Source: an uncultured bacterium
GTDB lineage: Bacteria > Verrucomicrobiota > Lentisphaeria > Oligosphaerales > Oligosphaeraceae
Length of the DNA stretch: 7,310 nt
Direction: 5' to 3'
Assembly (NCBI GenBank): GCA_902783355.1
Contig: CACZQQ010000510.1
Location: forward strand, 1-7,310
Notes under the pieces: generated by a model
What the model was told of the DNA's origin: nothing
What the model saw: the letters and a program-made list of their open reading frames with translations, nothing else
Database searches by the model: none
Made by a program: the position numbers and the translations under genes
Shown: positions 6,868-7,310 of the stretch, piece after piece
Numbering within the stretch: the first letter of the stretch is position 1
How the letters are laid out: each line of letters opens with the position of its first letter

Positions 6868-6911
6868 TTTGTGCCTCCGCCACGGGCTATCAAGGCCATT
6901 TTTTTCGCAAT

Positions 6912-6942
6912 CGCGGCGTCATGCCGCGGGCGGGACGCCGCG
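6912..6942. repeat. Strong intergenic hairpin, 9-bp stem
   Basis: CGCGGCGTC (6912-6920) pairs perfectly with GACGCCGCG (6934-6942) around a 13-base loop. A run of seven T lies just to the left (6899-6905) on the plus strand. That puts the T-run before the hairpin on plus and an A-run after it on minus, so neither strand has the layout of an intrinsic terminator. It lies about 110 bp upstream of the mutarotase-like gene and could be a leader structure if transcription begins further upstream. Confidence 0.45.
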
Positions 6943-6987
6943 CAATTCGGCGGCGGCCGCGCGGGCGGGCAGGGCGCCTTGGCCTCG

Positions 6988-7011
6988 TACAGTACCTAAT
7001 ATTATTACTGT
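6988..7011. repeat. AT-rich nested palindromes
   Basis: Three overlapping symmetries sit in 24 bp: GTAC-A-GTAC (6988-6996), TAATATTA (6997-7004) and ACAGTA/TACTGT (6989-6994 with 7006-7011, 11 bases apart). This is the most AT-rich patch of the spacer and lies just beyond the terminator-like hairpin on the minus strand, where a promoter or operator for the downstream mutarotase-like gene would be expected. I could not match a -35/-10 pair with confidence. Confidence 0.4.
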
Positions 7012-7022
7012 CTTAAAGCGCG

Positions 7023-7058
7023 ACGGCCCCGGCGGTTTTTCCTTTCCGTCGGGGCCGT
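7023..7058 (-). terminator. Terminator-like hairpin after the prepilin-type gene
   Basis: ACGGCCCCG and CGGGGCCGT form a perfect 9-bp GC stem, with a further CGG/CCG pairing inside after one mismatch and a 10-base A-rich loop on the minus strand. It begins 34 bases after the stop codon of the prepilin-type gene, the right place for a terminator. The tract after it on the minus strand is CGCGCTTTAA, with only three T, so it may be weak or may serve as a 3'-end stabiliser. Confidence 0.6.
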
Positions 7059-7092
7059 TGCGGGATGGTGCCTGTTCAGGTCGTTCGGGAGG

Positions 7093-7310
7093 CTAGTAGG
7101 CGACCATGAAGTCGCCGGCCTGGTCGATGTAGCCGTAGCCGTTGGTGCGGGTGGACATGGCGTCGCTTTCGGTGAGCATGGCGGCCCACTGGGCGGGGAT
7201 CATGGATTCGGCGTGTCCGTCGATGAAGGCGAGGTTGATGCGGCCTTCGTGGGGGGCGCGCGCGAAGTTGATGTTGCTGGTGTCGTCGGGCGCCCACGAG
7301 GCATGCGTCA
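7093..7310 (-). CDS. C-terminal end of an H-X9-DG prepilin-type (DUF1559-like) protein
   Basis: The frame is open from the right window edge to a TAG at 7095-7093, giving the last 71 residues only. The fragment contains H20, then nine residues (EGRINLAFI), then D30-G31 followed by HAE, which is exactly the H-X9-DG signature of the prepilin-type processing-associated domain (TIGR04294). The same context, R-x-N-x-AFxDGH near the C-terminus, is standard in these proteins, whose missing N-terminus normally carries a type IV pilin/GspG-like cleavage and methylation motif. Such proteins are present in very many copies in PVC-group genomes and are thought to be secreted or surface pseudopilins of unknown role. 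The fragment ends in FMVAY. It is followed by a terminator-like hairpin, so it is probably the last gene of its own transcript. Confidence 0.88.
   Translation of the reverse strand, partial: THASWAPDDTSNINFARAPHEGRINLAFIDGHAESMIPAQWAAMLTESDAMSTRTNGYGYIDQAGDFMVAY

Noticed and set aside
6794..7096. A 100-codon plus-strand frame in the 6802-7092 spacer, downstream of the plus-strand promoter
   Set aside because: Its start precedes the predicted promoter, it runs through the hairpins and palindromes, and the protein has no recognisable features. I treat the spacer as non-coding.
7076..7297. A 73-codon minus-strand frame overlapping the right-edge gene
   Set aside because: It is Arg/His/Pro-rich and out of frame with the H-X9-DG motif, which lies in the frame ending at 7093.

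Overview
The window is a GC-rich bacterial segment (roughly two thirds G+C by eye) in which every gene I can support lies on the minus strand. Reading in the direction of transcription (high to low coordinates) the order is: the 3' end of an H-X9-DG prepilin-type gene; a 291-bp spacer with a terminator-like hairpin and several palindromes; a galactose-mutarotase-like protein (DUF6786-like); floA, a bacterial flotillin-like scaffold; a small single-pass membrane protein of unknown function; a 131-bp spacer packed with GC palindromes; a 1068-residue GH2 beta-galactosidase of the LacZ type; and the N-terminal 271 residues of an exported NAGPA-type phosphodiester glycosidase that runs off the left edge.

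The organism is probably a member of the PVC group (Lentisphaerae, Kiritimatiellota or Verrucomicrobiota, with Planctomycetes possible). The reasons are the H-X9-DG pseudopilin tail, which is greatly expanded in those phyla, the FloA homologue, and a carbohydrate-degrading gene neighbourhood. This is inference from gene content, not from a marker gene.

The layout suggests two transcription units. Unit A is mutarotase-like gene, floA and the small membrane protein, with gaps of 30 and 15 bp and good AGGAG ribosome-binding sites before the first two. Unit B is lacZ and the phosphodiester glycosidase gene with a 31-bp gap. The palindromic spacer at 4052-4182 separates them and has no obvious promoter, so a single longer operon is also possible. 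Functionally, the beta-galactosidase would release galactose in the cytosol, a mutarotase-like protein could act on the released sugar or a related one, and the phosphodiester glycosidase would act outside the cytoplasm on sugar-phosphodiester linkages. FloA and its small partner are membrane-organisation genes inserted between them.

I found no RNA genes, CRISPR arrays, insertion sequences or phage genes. The less ordinary points are: loss of the Trp999-equivalent in the beta-galactosidase; a Cys/His-rich FloA-linked membrane protein; the palindrome-rich spacer; and a near-consensus plus-strand promoter with no plus-strand gene to drive.
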